Assembly (NCBI RefSeq): GCF_900492205.1
Contig: NZ_UEYQ01000001.1
Coordinates: forward strand, 372,001 to 436,000
DNA: 64,000 nucleotides
Reading direction: 5' to 3'
From: Ciceribacter sp. T2.26MG-112.2
GTDB taxonomy: Bacteria; Pseudomonadota; Alphaproteobacteria; Rhizobiales; Rhizobiaceae
The notes beneath the pieces were generated by a model. The model did not search any database and was not told where the DNA came from. It worked only from the letters and a program-made list of their open reading frames with translations. Made by a program: the position numbers and the translations under genes. Numbering within the stretch: the stretch's first letter is position 1; each line of letters opens with the position of its first letter. Below are positions 19,020 to 29,540 of the stretch, piece after piece.

Positions 19020-19853
19020 ATGACCATGCATGTCGATGTGATGGATCTCATGGCGAAACTCAAATCGTCGGAAGAGGCCTTCGTGCTGGCGACCGTGGTC
19101 AGGACGGTCTCGGTAACGGCGGCGAAGGCCGGGGCAAAGGCGATCATCCGGCCGGATGGCATGATCGCCGCCGGCTGGATCGGCGGCGGCTGCGCCCGCG
19201 GGGCGGTACTTCGGGCCGCGACCCAGTCACTGCGCGACGGCAAGGCGCGGCTGGTCTCGATCCAGCCCGGCGACCTGCTCGCCGATCTCGGCGTGAAGCC
19301 CGGCGAAGCCCGCGGCGGCGTGCAGTTCGCCCGCAACATGTGCCCGAGCCAGGGCACCATGGACGTCTTTGTCGAGCCGGTGCTGCCACGCCCCTCTCTC
19401 ATCGTGTTCGGGGCAAGCCCGGTGGCGCTGGCGCTTGCCGCGCAGGCTCGCCCGCTCGGCTTCAACGTGACGCTGGCGGCGCCTGCGGACGATCTCGGTG
19501 AATCGCCGGACGTGGACCATCTGGTCGATGGTTTCGCCATCGAGCCCGAGACCAGGGGCGAGCGCTACCTTGTCGTCTCGACGCAAGGACGGGGCGACGA
19601 GGCGGCGCTCAAGGCCGCCGTCGCGGCCAGGGCCGACTATATCGGTTTCGTCGGCAGCCATCGGAAGATGGCGGCGCTGAAGCAGGAGCTTATGGAGGTC
19701 GGCATTGAGCCGGCCGCCCTCGATCGGGTGAAAGGGCCCGCCGGGCTCGATCTCGGCGCGATTACCCCGGAGGAAATCGCGCTCTCGGTACTCGCGGAGA
19801 TCATTTCGATCCGCCGTCGCGGCCAGCGCGGCGAAACGGCACAACAGGCTTAA
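19020..19853 (+). CDS. coxF: CoxF, XdhC/CoxI-family cofactor maturation protein
   Basis: 277 residues starting at ATG 19020 after GAAGGAGGCGAGC. The N-terminal XdhC domain has GWIGGGCARG, whose cysteine is the conserved sulfur-handling residue of the family, and the C-terminal Rossmann-like domain includes DYIGFVGSHRK. XdhC proteins bind and sulfurate the molybdenum cofactor before insertion. Only one XdhC-type gene is present; a separate coxI is not seen in the window. Confidence 0.92.
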   Translation: MTMHVDVMDLMAKLKSSEEAFVLATVVRTVSVTAAKAGAKAIIRPDGMIAAGWIGGGCARGAVLRAATQSLRDGKARLVSIQPGDLLADLGVKPGEARGGVQFARNMCPSQGTMDVFVEPVLPRPSLIVFGASPVALALAAQARPLGFNVTLAAPADDLGESPDVDHLVDGFAIEPETRGERYLVVSTQGRGDEAALKAAVAARADYIGFVGSHRKMAALKQELMEVGIEPAALDRVKGPAGLDLGAITPEEIALSVLAEIISIRRRGQRGETAQQA

Positions 19854-19871
19854 GGGAAGAGGAAACATATC

Positions 19872-20330
19872 ATGGACATGAATGGCAGCGAACGCATCGA
19901 AGCGCCGGTCGAGACAGTCTGGCAGGCCTTGAACGACCCGGAGATCCTGCGCCAGGCGATCCCCGGCTGCGAGAGCCTGGACAAGACCTCCGACACAACC
20001 ATGACCGCCAAGGTGGTGTTGAAGATCGGGCCGATCAAGGCGAAGTTCGAGGGCGCGGTCGAGCTGCAGAACCTCAATCCGCCGTTTTCCTATACGATTG
20101 CCGGCGAAGGAAAGGGCGGCCTTGCCGGTTTTGCCAAGGGCGGCGCCGACGTCTCGCTTGCGGCCGACGGACCGAACGCGACGATCCTATCCTACACGGT
20201 GAAGGCCGAGGTCGGCGGCAAGATCGCCCAGCTGGGCAGCCGGCTGATCGATTCGACCTCGAAGAAACTCGCCGGCGAATTCTTCGCCAAGTTCGGCGAA
20301 CTGGTCGGCAATTCGGTCGCTGTCGCCTGA
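19872..20330 (+). CDS. coxG: CoxG, SRPBCC-fold CO dehydrogenase accessory protein
   Basis: 152 residues forming a complete SRPBCC domain: MNGSERIEAPVETVW, IPGCESLDK, and a closing helix rich in KKLAGEFFAKF. CoxG helps attach the dehydrogenase to the membrane and link it to respiratory quinone. The Oligotropha protein is longer (about 200 residues) with a C-terminal extension; here the frame stops right after the domain and a hairpin follows, so the extension is absent rather than frameshifted. Last gene of the operon. Confidence 0.92.
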   Translation: MDMNGSERIEAPVETVWQALNDPEILRQAIPGCESLDKTSDTTMTAKVVLKIGPIKAKFEGAVELQNLNPPFSYTIAGEGKGGLAGFAKGGADVSLAADGPNATILSYTVKAEVGGKIAQLGSRLIDSTSKKLAGEFFAKFGELVGNSVAVA

Positions 20331-20341
20331 GCCGCAAGCGT

Positions 20342-20367
20342 GCCCCGATGGCCCGAAACCTCGGGGC
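20342..20367. terminator. Hairpin between convergent coxG and glpK
   Basis: GCCCCGA (20342-20348) pairs perfectly with TCGGGGC (20361-20367) across a 12-nt loop, with extra pairing possible outside. It lies in the 46-bp gap between convergent genes and could serve both, but no T-run follows on either side. Confidence 0.45.
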
Positions 20368-20376
20368 GCGCGATCC

Positions 20377-21873
20377 TCAGTCGCGTTTGGTGAGGCAGCG
20401 CGACACGCAATCGCGCCATCCGGCGACAGCCATCTGGCGCTCCGCGTCGTCCATGCCCGGCTCGAAGCGCCGATCGCGCTTCCAGTGCTCGGCAAAGCCC
20501 TTTTGATCCGGCCAGATACCGGCGCGGGAGCCGGCGAGCAAGGCGGCGCCGAGAACCGTGGTTTCGAGGATCTGCGGACGGTCGACGGGTGCGGCCAGAA
20601 TGTCGGCCAGACGCTGCATGGTCCAGTCGGATGCAACCATGCCGCCATCGACGCGAAGGACGGTCCTGTCGCTCGCGCCATCCCAATCCTTTTTCATCGC
20701 CTCGAGCAGATCATAGGTCTGGTATGCGACGCTTTCGAGCACGGCGCGGGCGAATTCTGCAGGACCGGTGTTTCGGGTCATGCCGAACATCGCGCCGCGG
20801 GCTTCGGCATCCCAATAGGGCGCGCCGAGTCCGGTGAAGGCCGGCACGAGATAGACGTGCTGGTGCGGATCGGCCTTGGCGGCCAGGCCGTCGGTCTCGG
20901 CGGAACTGCCGATGAAGCCCAGGCTGTCGCGCAGCCACTGCACGGCCGCACCGGCGATGAAGATCGAACCCTCCAGCGCATAGGTCGTCTCGCCGTTCAG
21001 CCGATAGGCGATCGTCGTCAGCAGCCGGTTGGACGAGGCGACGCGATCGGTTCCGGTATTCAGAAGCGCAAAGCAGCCGGTGCCATAGGTCGACTTCATC
21101 ATGCCGGGCTCGAAACAGGCATTGCCGATCACGGCTGCCTGCTGGTCGCCGGCAACGCCGAGGATCGGGATTTCGGCACCGAAGACCTCCTGGTCGGTCA
21201 CGCCGAACTCGTCGGCGCAGTCCTTGACCTCGGGCAGCATGGTACGCGGGATGGCCAGGATGTCGAGAAGCTCGTCGTCGAAACGGTTTTCGCCGATGTC
21301 GTAGATCAGCGTGCGCGAGGCATTTGTGGCGTCGGTCGCGTGCACGCGGCCGGCCGTCATCCGGAAGATGAGCCAGCTATCGACCGTGCCGAAGCAGACC
21401 TCGCCTTTTTCTGCACGGGCGCGCAGCCCTTCGACCGAATTGAGCATCCAGGCAAGCTTGGTGCCGGAAAAATACGGATCGAGTAGCAGGCCCGTCTTGG
21501 CGGTGAAGAGCGGCTCCAGGCCCTTCGTCTTCAGCTCCTCGCAGAAACGGGCGGTGCGGCGGTCCTGCCAGACGATGGCGCGATGCAGTGGCTCGCCGGT
21601 CTTGCGGTCCCAGACCACGGCGGTCTCGCGCTGGTTGGTGATGCCGATCGCGGTGATGTCGCGCAGCGTGATGCCGGCCTTGGCCACCGCCATGCGGGTG
21701 GTCGACAGCACGCTCTGCCAGATTTCCTCGGCATCGTGCTCGACCCAGCCTGAATCGGGGAAGAACTGGGTAAATTCCTGCTGGGCGACCCCGACGATCT
21801 GCATGTCCTGGTCGAAAACCATGGACCGGGTCGATGTGGTTCCCTGGTCGATTGCCAGAATATATCCGCTCAT
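20377..21873 (-). CDS. glpK: Glycerol kinase
   Basis: 498 residues, the usual length of GlpK. The FGGY-kinase phosphate motif [13 protein letters not shown] opens the protein; [22 protein letters not shown] and [13 protein letters not shown] segments follow. It phosphorylates glycerol to glycerol 3-phosphate with ATP. It is the last gene of the leftward glp unit, separated from glpV by a 77-bp gap with a strong hairpin. Confidence 0.97.
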   Translation of the reverse strand: MSGYILAIDQGTTSTRSMVFDQDMQIVGVAQQEFTQFFPDSGWVEHDAEEIWQSVLSTTRMAVAKAGITLRDITAIGITNQRETAVVWDRKTGEPLHRAIVWQDRRTARFCEELKTKGLEPLFTAKTGLLLDPYFSGTKLAWMLNSVEGLRARAEKGEVCFGTVDSWLIFRMTAGRVHATDATNASRTLIYDIGENRFDDELLDILAIPRTMLPEVKDCADEFGVTDQEVFGAEIPILGVAGDQQAAVIGNACFEPGMMKSTYGTGCFALLNTGTDRVASSNRLLTTIAYRLNGETTYALEGSIFIAGAAVQWLRDSLGFIGSSAETDGLAAKADPHQHVYLVPAFTGLGAPYWDAEARGAMFGMTRNTGPAEFARAVLESVAYQTYDLLEAMKKDWDGASDRTVLRVDGGMVASDWTMQRLADILAAPVDRPQILETTVLGAALLAGSRAGIWPDQKGFAEHWKRDRRFEPGMDDAERQMAVAGWRDCVSRCLTKRD

Positions 21874-21897
21874 CGGGCTTTCGTCTCCTTGGATGAA

Positions 21898-21926
21898 GAC
21901 CGGGGCGCGTGGTTCGCGCCCCGGTC
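21898..21926 (-). other. Strong hairpin between glpV and glpK
   Basis: GACCGGGGCGCG (21898-21909) and CGCGCCCCGGTC (21915-21926) form a perfect 12-bp stem with a 5-nt loop, immediately after the binding-protein gene. No U-run follows in the transcribed direction, so an mRNA-stabilising or partial-termination role is more likely than full termination. Confidence 0.7.
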
Positions 21927-21950
21927 CCTTGTCATGCTAACGAGGGAAGA

Positions 21951-23672
21951 TTACTTCTGCCAGCTCTTGACCAGTTCGTCGTAGTTGACGGTCATCGGCT
22001 TTTCCTTCTCGTTCTCGACCTTCAGCTGCGGCGCGAGGTTGCCCTTGGCCACGGCGTCGGCATTCCACTCTTCGAGGGTCTTTTCCTCGGCAAGCTTCGG
22101 ACCGATGTCACCCTGAACGCCGGCACGTTCCAGGCGCTGCATGACCTTTTCCTGCTCGGCGCACAGCGAGTCCATGGCTTCCTGCGCCGACTTCGCACCC
22201 GAGGATGCGTCGCCGATCGCCTGCCACCACAGCTGGGCCAGCTTCGGATAGTCCGGAACGTTGGTGCCGGTCGGCGACCACTGGACACGGGCCGGCGAAC
22301 GGTAGAACTCGATCAGGCCGCCGAGTTTCGGAGCGCGCTCGGTGAAGCTTTCATGCTGGATCGACGACTCGCGGATGAGCGTCAGACCGACATGGCTCTT
22401 CTTCACGTCCACGGTCTTCGAGGTGACGAACTGGGCATAGAGCCAGGCCGCCTTGGCGCGATCGTCCGGGGTGGACTTCAGCAGCGTCCAGGAACCCACG
22501 TCCTGATAACCGAGCTTCATGCCGTCCTTCCAGTAGACGCCATGCGGGCTCGGAGCGAAGCGCCACTTCGGTGTGCCGTCGGCATTGACGACCGGCAGGC
22601 CGTCCTTGACGAGGTCGGCGGTAAACGCGGTGTACATGAACATCTGCTGGGCGATTTCACCCTGCGACGGAACCGGACCGGATTCCGAGAAGGTCATGCC
22701 CTGGGCGGATGCCGGTGCATAGGCCTTCAACCAGTCGAGGTACTTCTGGATGGCGTAGACAGAAGCCGGGCCGTTGGTGTCGCCGCCACGGGCAACGCAG
22801 GAGCCGACCGGACGCGAGTTCTCATCGACCTTGATGCCCCATTCGTCGACGGGCAGACCATTCGGCAGGCCCTTGTCGCCATTGCCGGCCATGGAGAGCC
22901 AGGCGTCGGTGAAGCGCCAGCCGAGCGACGGGTCCTTCTTGCCGTAGTCCATGTGACCATAGACCTTCTTGCCGTCGATCTCGCGGCCGGTGAAGAACTC
23001 GGCGATGTCTTCGTAAGCCGACCAGTTGACCGGCACGCCGAGGTCGTAGCCGTACTTGGCCTTGAAGTCGGCCTTGTTCTTCTCGTCGTTGAACCAGTCG
23101 TAGCGGAACCAGTAGAGGTTGGCGAACTGCTGGTCGGGCAGCTGGTAGAGGTCGCCGTCCGGAGCGGTGGTGAACTTCAGGCCGATGAAGTCGTCGAGGT
23201 CGAGACCGGGATTGGTTACGTCCTTGCCTTCGTTGGCCATCCACTTGGTGAGCGAACGGGCCTGCTGGTAGCGCCAATGGGTGCCGATCAGGTCCGAATC
23301 GTTGACATAGGCGTCGTAGACGTTTTCGCCTGACTGCATCTGCGTCTGCAGCTTTTCGACGACGTCGCCTTCACCGATCAGGTCGTGGGTGATCTTGATG
23401 CCGGTGATCGCGGTAAAGGCCGGGGCCAGAACCTTGGATTCGTATTCGTGCGTGGTGATGGTTTCCGACACCACCTTGATTTCCATGCCGGCGAAAGGCT
23501 TCGCGGCATCGACGAACCACTGCATTTCCTTTTCCTGGTCGGCGCGCGACAGCGCCGAAAGGTCACCGACCTCCTTGTCCAGGAACTGTTTGGCCTCTTC
23601 CATGCCGGCAAAGGCGGAGCCGGTCATCGCCAGCAGCATGGCTGCGGTCGTCGTCAAAAGGTGCTTTCGCAT
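21951..23672 (-). CDS. glpV: Glycerol ABC transporter substrate-binding protein
   Basis: 573 residues from ATG 23672, which has a GGAGGAAA site. A Sec signal peptide (KHLLTTTAAMLLAMTGSAFA) is cut after residue 22 or so. The mature protein is a large extracellular solute-binding protein family 1 member, long for the class, as is typical of GlpV in rhizobia. It binds glycerol in the periplasm and delivers it to GlpPQ. It is flanked by hairpins on both sides of its message. Confidence 0.92.
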   Translation of the reverse strand: MRKHLLTTTAAMLLAMTGSAFAGMEEAKQFLDKEVGDLSALSRADQEKEMQWFVDAAKPFAGMEIKVVSETITTHEYESKVLAPAFTAITGIKITHDLIGEGDVVEKLQTQMQSGENVYDAYVNDSDLIGTHWRYQQARSLTKWMANEGKDVTNPGLDLDDFIGLKFTTAPDGDLYQLPDQQFANLYWFRYDWFNDEKNKADFKAKYGYDLGVPVNWSAYEDIAEFFTGREIDGKKVYGHMDYGKKDPSLGWRFTDAWLSMAGNGDKGLPNGLPVDEWGIKVDENSRPVGSCVARGGDTNGPASVYAIQKYLDWLKAYAPASAQGMTFSESGPVPSQGEIAQQMFMYTAFTADLVKDGLPVVNADGTPKWRFAPSPHGVYWKDGMKLGYQDVGSWTLLKSTPDDRAKAAWLYAQFVTSKTVDVKKSHVGLTLIRESSIQHESFTERAPKLGGLIEFYRSPARVQWSPTGTNVPDYPKLAQLWWQAIGDASSGAKSAQEAMDSLCAEQEKVMQRLERAGVQGDIGPKLAEEKTLEEWNADAVAKGNLAPQLKVENEKEKPMTVNYDELVKSWQK

Positions 23673-23716
23673 GATTTTCCTCCCAAAGGTTGCGATTGCA
23701 GTCTCTTCGTAGTCCG

Positions 23717-23741
23717 GGATGGCGGAAGCGGCCCGCCATCC
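23717..23741 (-). other. Hairpin between glpU and glpV
   Basis: GGATGGCGG (23717-23725) pairs perfectly with CCGCCATCC (23733-23741) across 7 nt, 45 bp upstream of the glpV start. It may mark an RNA processing site that gives glpV mRNA a protected 5' end. Confidence 0.6.
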
Positions 23742-23753
23742 GTTTTTCAAGCC

Positions 23754-24035
23754 TCAGACGAAACGGAATACGCCGATCGCGTAGACCACCGACAAGGCAA
23801 GAGCCCACCACAGGTTCGGACCTCCCAGCCCCAACCATGCGAGATGGATGAATGCGGATCCGAGCAGCGAGATGAACAAACGGTCGCCTCGCGTCGTTTC
23901 GAACCGCAGGACGCCGATGCGGGGATTGCCGCCCGGCGAGAAGTACTCCCAGACCGCCATGCAGGCGATCAGCGTGAAGATGCCGATGAAGAACAGCGCC
24001 GTCGGCAGCGTCCATGCCATCCATGAGAAGTTCAT
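23754..24035 (-). CDS. glpU: DUF2160 small membrane protein of the glycerol transporter
   Basis: 93 residues beginning MNFSWMAW at 24035, with GGGAGGGAGGC upstream. Three hydrophobic segments (about 7-29, 54-68 and 73-92) indicate a small integral membrane protein of the DUF2160 family. In rhizobial glp operons a gene of this kind always lies between the permeases and the binding protein; its exact role is unknown. Confidence 0.85.
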   Translation of the reverse strand: MNFSWMAWTLPTALFFIGIFTLIACMAVWEYFSPGGNPRIGVLRFETTRGDRLFISLLGSAFIHLAWLGLGGPNLWWALALSVVYAIGVFRFV

Positions 24036-24051
24036 TGTCTGCCTCCCTCCC

Positions 24052-24870
24052 TTAGACGCGGCCCAGGGCAAAGCCCTTGGCGATGTAGTTGCGGACGAAA
24101 TAGATGACGAGCGCGCCCGGGATGATGGTGAGCACGCCGGCCGCTGCCAGCACGCCCCAGTCCATGCCCGAGGCCGACACCGTGCGGGTCATGGTGGCGG
24201 CGATCGGCTTGGCGTCGGTCGTCGTCAGGGTGCGGGCGATCAGCAGTTCGACCCAGGAGAACATGAAGCAGAAGAAGGCGGCGACACCGATCCCGCTCGC
24301 GATCAGCGGCATGAAGATCTTCACGAAGAAGCGCGGGAAGGAATAGCCGTCGATATAGGCCGTCTCGTCGATCTCCTTGGGCACGCCCGACATGAAGCCT
24401 TCGAGGATCCAGACCGCCAGCGGCACGTTGAACAGGCAGTGCGCGAGCGCCACGGCGATATGCGTGTCGATCAGGCCGAAGGCCGAATAGAGCTGGAAGA
24501 ATGGCAGAGCGAAGACCGCGGGCGGCGCCATGCGGTTGGTGAGCAGCCAGAAGAACAGATGCTTGTCGCCGAGAAAGCGGTAGCGCGAGAAGGCATAGGC
24601 CGCCGGCAAGGCCGCTGCGACCGAGATCACCGTGTTCATCACTACGTAGATGATCGAGTTGATATAGCCGTTGTACCAGGACGGGTCGGTGAAGATCACC
24701 ATGTAGTTCCGGAGCGTCGGGTTCTGCGGAAAGAGCGAGAAGGCCCCGAGAATCTCATTGTTTTCCTTGAAGCTCATGTTGACCAGCCAATAGATCGGCA
24801 GGAGCAGGAAGATGATGTAGATCGTCGGGATCAGGAAGGAGAAGCGGCTCTTGTCGTGGTTCATCTTCAT
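24052..24870 (-). CDS. glpQ: Glycerol ABC transporter permease GlpQ
   Basis: 272 residues, a MalG-type inner membrane permease with six predicted helices. The cytoplasmic coupling (EAA) loop reads EIDETAYIDGYSFPRFFVKI, the site that contacts an ATPase subunit. It pairs with GlpP, whose gene ends 7 bp upstream. Confidence 0.93.
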   Translation of the reverse strand: MKMNHDKSRFSFLIPTIYIIFLLLPIYWLVNMSFKENNEILGAFSLFPQNPTLRNYMVIFTDPSWYNGYINSIIYVVMNTVISVAAALPAAYAFSRYRFLGDKHLFFWLLTNRMAPPAVFALPFFQLYSAFGLIDTHIAVALAHCLFNVPLAVWILEGFMSGVPKEIDETAYIDGYSFPRFFVKIFMPLIASGIGVAAFFCFMFSWVELLIARTLTTTDAKPIAATMTRTVSASGMDWGVLAAAGVLTIIPGALVIYFVRNYIAKGFALGRV

Positions 24871-24877
24871 ATCCCCT

Positions 24878-25747
24878 TCACTTGGCCTGGGCGTCGTGGC
24901 TGGTCATGACCGTGTAGAAGACCCACGACATGAGCAGGATGATCAGGAAGTAGATGATCGACATGGCAGCCGCCGGGCCAAGGTCGAACTGGCCGACCGC
25001 CATCTTGACCAGATCGATCGACAGGAAGGTCGTCGAGTTGCCCGGGCCGCCGCCGGTGACGACGAAAGGCTCGGTATAGATCATGAATGAGTCCATGAAG
25101 CGCAGCAGAACGGCGATCAGAAGCACGCGCTTCATCTTCGGCAGCTGGATGTAGCGGAACACCGAGAAGCGCGAGGCACCGTCGATCTTGGCGGCCTGGT
25201 AATAGGCATCCGGGATGGAGACGAGACCGGCATAGCACAACAGCACGACGAGGCTCGTCCAGTGCCAGACGTCCATGACGATGACCGTCACCCAGGCGTC
25301 GACCGGGTCCTGCGTATAGTTGTAGTCGATGCCGAGAACGGTCAGGTAGTGACCGAGGAAGCCGATGTCGACGCGGCCGAAGACCTGCCAGATCGTGCCG
25401 ACCACGTTCCACGGAATGAGCAGCGGCAGCGCCATCAGGACGAGGCAGACCGGCACGCCCAGCCCCGTCTTCGGCATGTTGAGGGCGATCAGGATGCCGA
25501 GCGGCACCTCGATGGCGAGGATCACCATGGAGAAGATCAGGTTGCGGCCAAGCGCGTTCCAGAAGCGGTCGGAAGACAGCATTTCCGTGAACCAGTCGGT
25601 GCCGGCCCAGAAGAACTCGTTGTTGCCGAAGGTGTCCTGGACCGAATAGTTGACCACCGTCATCAGCGGGATGACGGCCGAGAAGGCCACGAGCAGCAGA
25701 ACCGGAAGGACCAGGAACCAGGCCTTGTTGTTGAAGGTCTTTTCCAT
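24878..25747 (-). CDS. glpP: Glycerol ABC transporter permease GlpP
   Basis: 289 residues, a MalF-type permease with six predicted helices and the EAA-like loop IPDAYYQAAKIDGASRFSVF. It starts 2 bp after the glpT stop, so the transporter genes are translated together. It forms the membrane channel with GlpQ. Confidence 0.93.
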   Translation of the reverse strand: MEKTFNNKAWFLVLPVLLLVAFSAVIPLMTVVNYSVQDTFGNNEFFWAGTDWFTEMLSSDRFWNALGRNLIFSMVILAIEVPLGILIALNMPKTGLGVPVCLVLMALPLLIPWNVVGTIWQVFGRVDIGFLGHYLTVLGIDYNYTQDPVDAWVTVIVMDVWHWTSLVVLLCYAGLVSIPDAYYQAAKIDGASRFSVFRYIQLPKMKRVLLIAVLLRFMDSFMIYTEPFVVTGGGPGNSTTFLSIDLVKMAVGQFDLGPAAAMSIIYFLIILLMSWVFYTVMTSHDAQAK

Positions 25748-25749
25748 GA

Positions 25750-26820
<1,071 letters not shown>

Positions 26821-26833
26821 GGTCTCTTCCCCC

Positions 26834-27910
26834 TCACGCCGCAGCGACATCGACGAGCGCGCGCCCGTCGGAGCCGAACGCCATCAGGTGGCGCGTATCG
26901 ATGAAGACTTCGAGCTCGTGATCCGGATCGATGTCGTGGATGCCGTGGGCCAGCATGACCCAGCGTGCTCCGGCGAAATTGAGGTGGATGAAGCTCTCCG
27001 AACCGGCGATTTCCGAGACCAGGGTGGTTGCCGAAAGCGCGGTCGTCGCGTGGTCATTGCGGTGCAGATAGAGGTGATGCGGCTGAAAACCGATCGTCAC
27101 CGGACCGTCGGCGATCGCGGCCAAATGCGCCGGAACCGGCAGGACCGGGCGGTCGCCCAGCAGGAACTGGCCGCCCGACTTAACCAGCTCGATGGTGTTG
27201 AGCGGCGGATCGGCGAAGGTGCGCGCGGTCAGGAGATCGAGCGGATGGCGATAGACCCGGATAGTCTCGCCGAACTGCGTCACCGCACCCTGGCTCAGGG
27301 TCGCGGTATTGCCACCGAGAAGCAGCGCTTCGGACGGTTCGGTGGTGGCATAGACGAAGATCGCACCGGACTGGGCGAAGATCTTCGGGAGTTCCTCGCG
27401 CAGTTCTTCGCGAAGCTTGTAGTCGAGGTTGGCGAGCGGTTCGTCGAGCAAGACCAGGTTGGCGTTCTTGACGATGGCGCGCGCCAGTGCCGTGCGCTGC
27501 TGCTGGCCGCCGGAGAGGTTGAGCGGCGTCCGGTCGAGGTAAGGCGTCAGCCGCAGAAGCTCGGCGGCCTTCTTCACCTCGCGGTCGATGGTCGCGGAAT
27601 CCTTGCCGGCGATCCGCATCGGCGAGGCGATGTTCTCGTAAACGGTCAATGCCGGATAATTGATGAACTGCTGATAGACCATGGCGACATTGCGCTTCTG
27701 CACCGGTACGCCCGTGACATCGACGCCATCCAGGTGGATCGATCCACCCGTCGGCTTGTCTAGACCGGCCATCAAGCGCATCAGCGAGGTCTTGCCGGAG
27801 AGCGTCGGCCCCAGCAGGACGTTCAGCGACCCTCGCTGCAAGACGAGATCGGTCGGGCGAATATGATATTCGCCGGCAACCATCTTCGAGACATTGCGCA
27901 ATTCAAGCAT
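26834..27910 (-). CDS. glpS: Glycerol ABC transporter ATPase GlpS (switch histidine replaced)
   Basis: 358 residues. Walker A GPTLSGKT (34-41), a normal signature LSGGQ (132-136) and Walker B LVLLDEP with Glu157 are present, but the switch histidine is replaced by Thr190 (VYATTEP instead of VYVTHD). The C-terminal regulatory domain is of the MalK/UgpC type. First transporter gene after glpD, 13 bp before glpT. Confidence 0.92.
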   Translation of the reverse strand: MLELRNVSKMVAGEYHIRPTDLVLQRGSLNVLLGPTLSGKTSLMRLMAGLDKPTGGSIHLDGVDVTGVPVQKRNVAMVYQQFINYPALTVYENIASPMRIAGKDSATIDREVKKAAELLRLTPYLDRTPLNLSGGQQQRTALARAIVKNANLVLLDEPLANLDYKLREELREELPKIFAQSGAIFVYATTEPSEALLLGGNTATLSQGAVTQFGETIRVYRHPLDLLTARTFADPPLNTIELVKSGGQFLLGDRPVLPVPAHLAAIADGPVTIGFQPHHLYLHRNDHATTALSATTLVSEIAGSESFIHLNFAGARWVMLAHGIHDIDPDHELEVFIDTRHLMAFGSDGRALVDVAAA

Positions 27911-27965
27911 CTATTCCTCGGGCCTCCTCCGAACCGTCGGCTATCTTCCAGCAGGCACTCGCCGC

Positions 27966-29477
27966 TTAGCGGGCGACAGCGTCCGCCATGTATGTCTCCA
28001 GTTCCACGGCCTCCCCGGCCGTCAGGAACAAACCCTGTTTGGTGCGGCGCCACAGCACGTCTTCCGCGCTACAGGCCCATTCCCGCCCGATCAGCCAGCG
28101 GACTTCGCACTCGTAAAGCGAGCCGCCAAAATGGCGCCCCAGATCTTCCGATCCTTTTGCGCCCGCGAGCATCTCCTTTGCGTCGGTGCCGTAGCAGCGG
28201 ACAAGTCGCTCGGCATGGCCTTGCTCCAGAAAGGGAAAGACCTTCAGCAGCTTGTCGACTTCCGCCGGATAGGCCGTCGCGTCGAAGTCGCCGCCGGGCA
28301 ATCGGCTCTTCGCCGTCCATGGGCCACCCCTGGCGCCGATCGCCTCACCGATCTTTTCCAGCGCATGCTCGGCCAGCCGCCGATAGGTCGTCAGCTTTCC
28401 GCCGAACACATTCAGCAACGGTGCCTCGTCGGCCCTCTGGTCGAGCTTCAGCACATAATCGCGGGTCGCTTCCTGTGCCTTGGATGCACCATCATCATAG
28501 AGCGGGCGGACGGCCGAGTAGCTCCAGACGATATCGTCCTTGCGCACAGGCTCGGCGAAATACTCGCTCGCCGCATTGCAGAGATACGCGATTTCCTCTT
28601 CGCTTATTTTCACATTTTTCGGATCATCCGTATAGTCACGATCCGTCGTGCCGATCAGCGTGAAATCATTCTCGTAAGGGATGGCGAAAATGATGCGGTT
28701 GTCCGGGTTCTGGAAGAAATAGGCGCGCTTGTCGGAGAACTTCTTCTTCACCACGATATGGCTGCCCTGGACGAGCCGGACATTGTGGACATTGTTGCGG
28801 CCGAAGGCGCCCGCGAGCACCTGGTCGACCCACGGGCCGGCCGCATTGACCAACATGCGCGCCTTGAAGGCGCGCGACTTGCCGGTCGACTGGTCGATGA
28901 GCGTGACGGACCAAAGTCCGTTCTCGCGGCGGGCCGAGGCAACACGGGCGCGGCTCATGATCGTCGCACCGCGGTCGGCGGCGTCCCGCGCATTGAGCAC
29001 CACCATGCGGGCATCGTCGACCCAGCCGTCGGAATACTCGAAGGCCTTGGAAAACACCGGCTTCAGCGGCCGTCCGGCCGGATCGCGGCGCAGATCGAGC
29101 GTCTTCGTCGCCGGCAGCAGCTTGCGGCCGCCGAGGTGGTCATAGAGGAAAAGGCCGAGACGGATCAGCCAGGCGGGGCGAACGCCGCCCTTCTGGAAGG
29201 GCAGGACGAAACGCAGCGGCCAGATGACATGCGGCGCCATGGCCCAGAGAATTTCGCGCTCCATCAGCGCCTCGCGCACAAGGCGAAACTCGTAGTATTC
29301 GAGATAGCGAAGGCCGCCGTGGATCAGCTTGGTGGCGCCGGACGACGTGCCCGAGGCGAAGTCGTTCATCTCGGCAAGCGCGACCGAATAACCGCGCCCG
29401 ACCGCATCGCGCGCGATGCCGCAGCCGTTGATACCGCCACCGACGACAAAGATGTCGAAAACCGTCTCGCCCGACAT
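27966..29477 (-). CDS. glpD: Aerobic glycerol-3-phosphate dehydrogenase
   Basis: 503 residues from ATG 29477, preceded by GGGGGG; an ATG 42 bp upstream lacks a site. The FAD motif VVGGGINGCGIARDAVGRG lies at the N terminus, followed by FASGTSSGATKLIHGGLRYLE-type sequence characteristic of GlpD. It oxidises glycerol 3-phosphate to dihydroxyacetone phosphate at the membrane, reducing quinone. It lies between glpR and the transporter genes. Confidence 0.96.
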   Translation of the reverse strand: MSGETVFDIFVVGGGINGCGIARDAVGRGYSVALAEMNDFASGTSSGATKLIHGGLRYLEYYEFRLVREALMEREILWAMAPHVIWPLRFVLPFQKGGVRPAWLIRLGLFLYDHLGGRKLLPATKTLDLRRDPAGRPLKPVFSKAFEYSDGWVDDARMVVLNARDAADRGATIMSRARVASARRENGLWSVTLIDQSTGKSRAFKARMLVNAAGPWVDQVLAGAFGRNNVHNVRLVQGSHIVVKKKFSDKRAYFFQNPDNRIIFAIPYENDFTLIGTTDRDYTDDPKNVKISEEEIAYLCNAASEYFAEPVRKDDIVWSYSAVRPLYDDGASKAQEATRDYVLKLDQRADEAPLLNVFGGKLTTYRRLAEHALEKIGEAIGARGGPWTAKSRLPGGDFDATAYPAEVDKLLKVFPFLEQGHAERLVRCYGTDAKEMLAGAKGSEDLGRHFGGSLYECEVRWLIGREWACSAEDVLWRRTKQGLFLTAGEAVELETYMADAVAR

Positions 29478-29540
29478 TCGCCCCCCGATCCCATTTTCGC
29501 ACTGCACAATTTCATGCAATTGCGAAAGTTTGGATATCTA

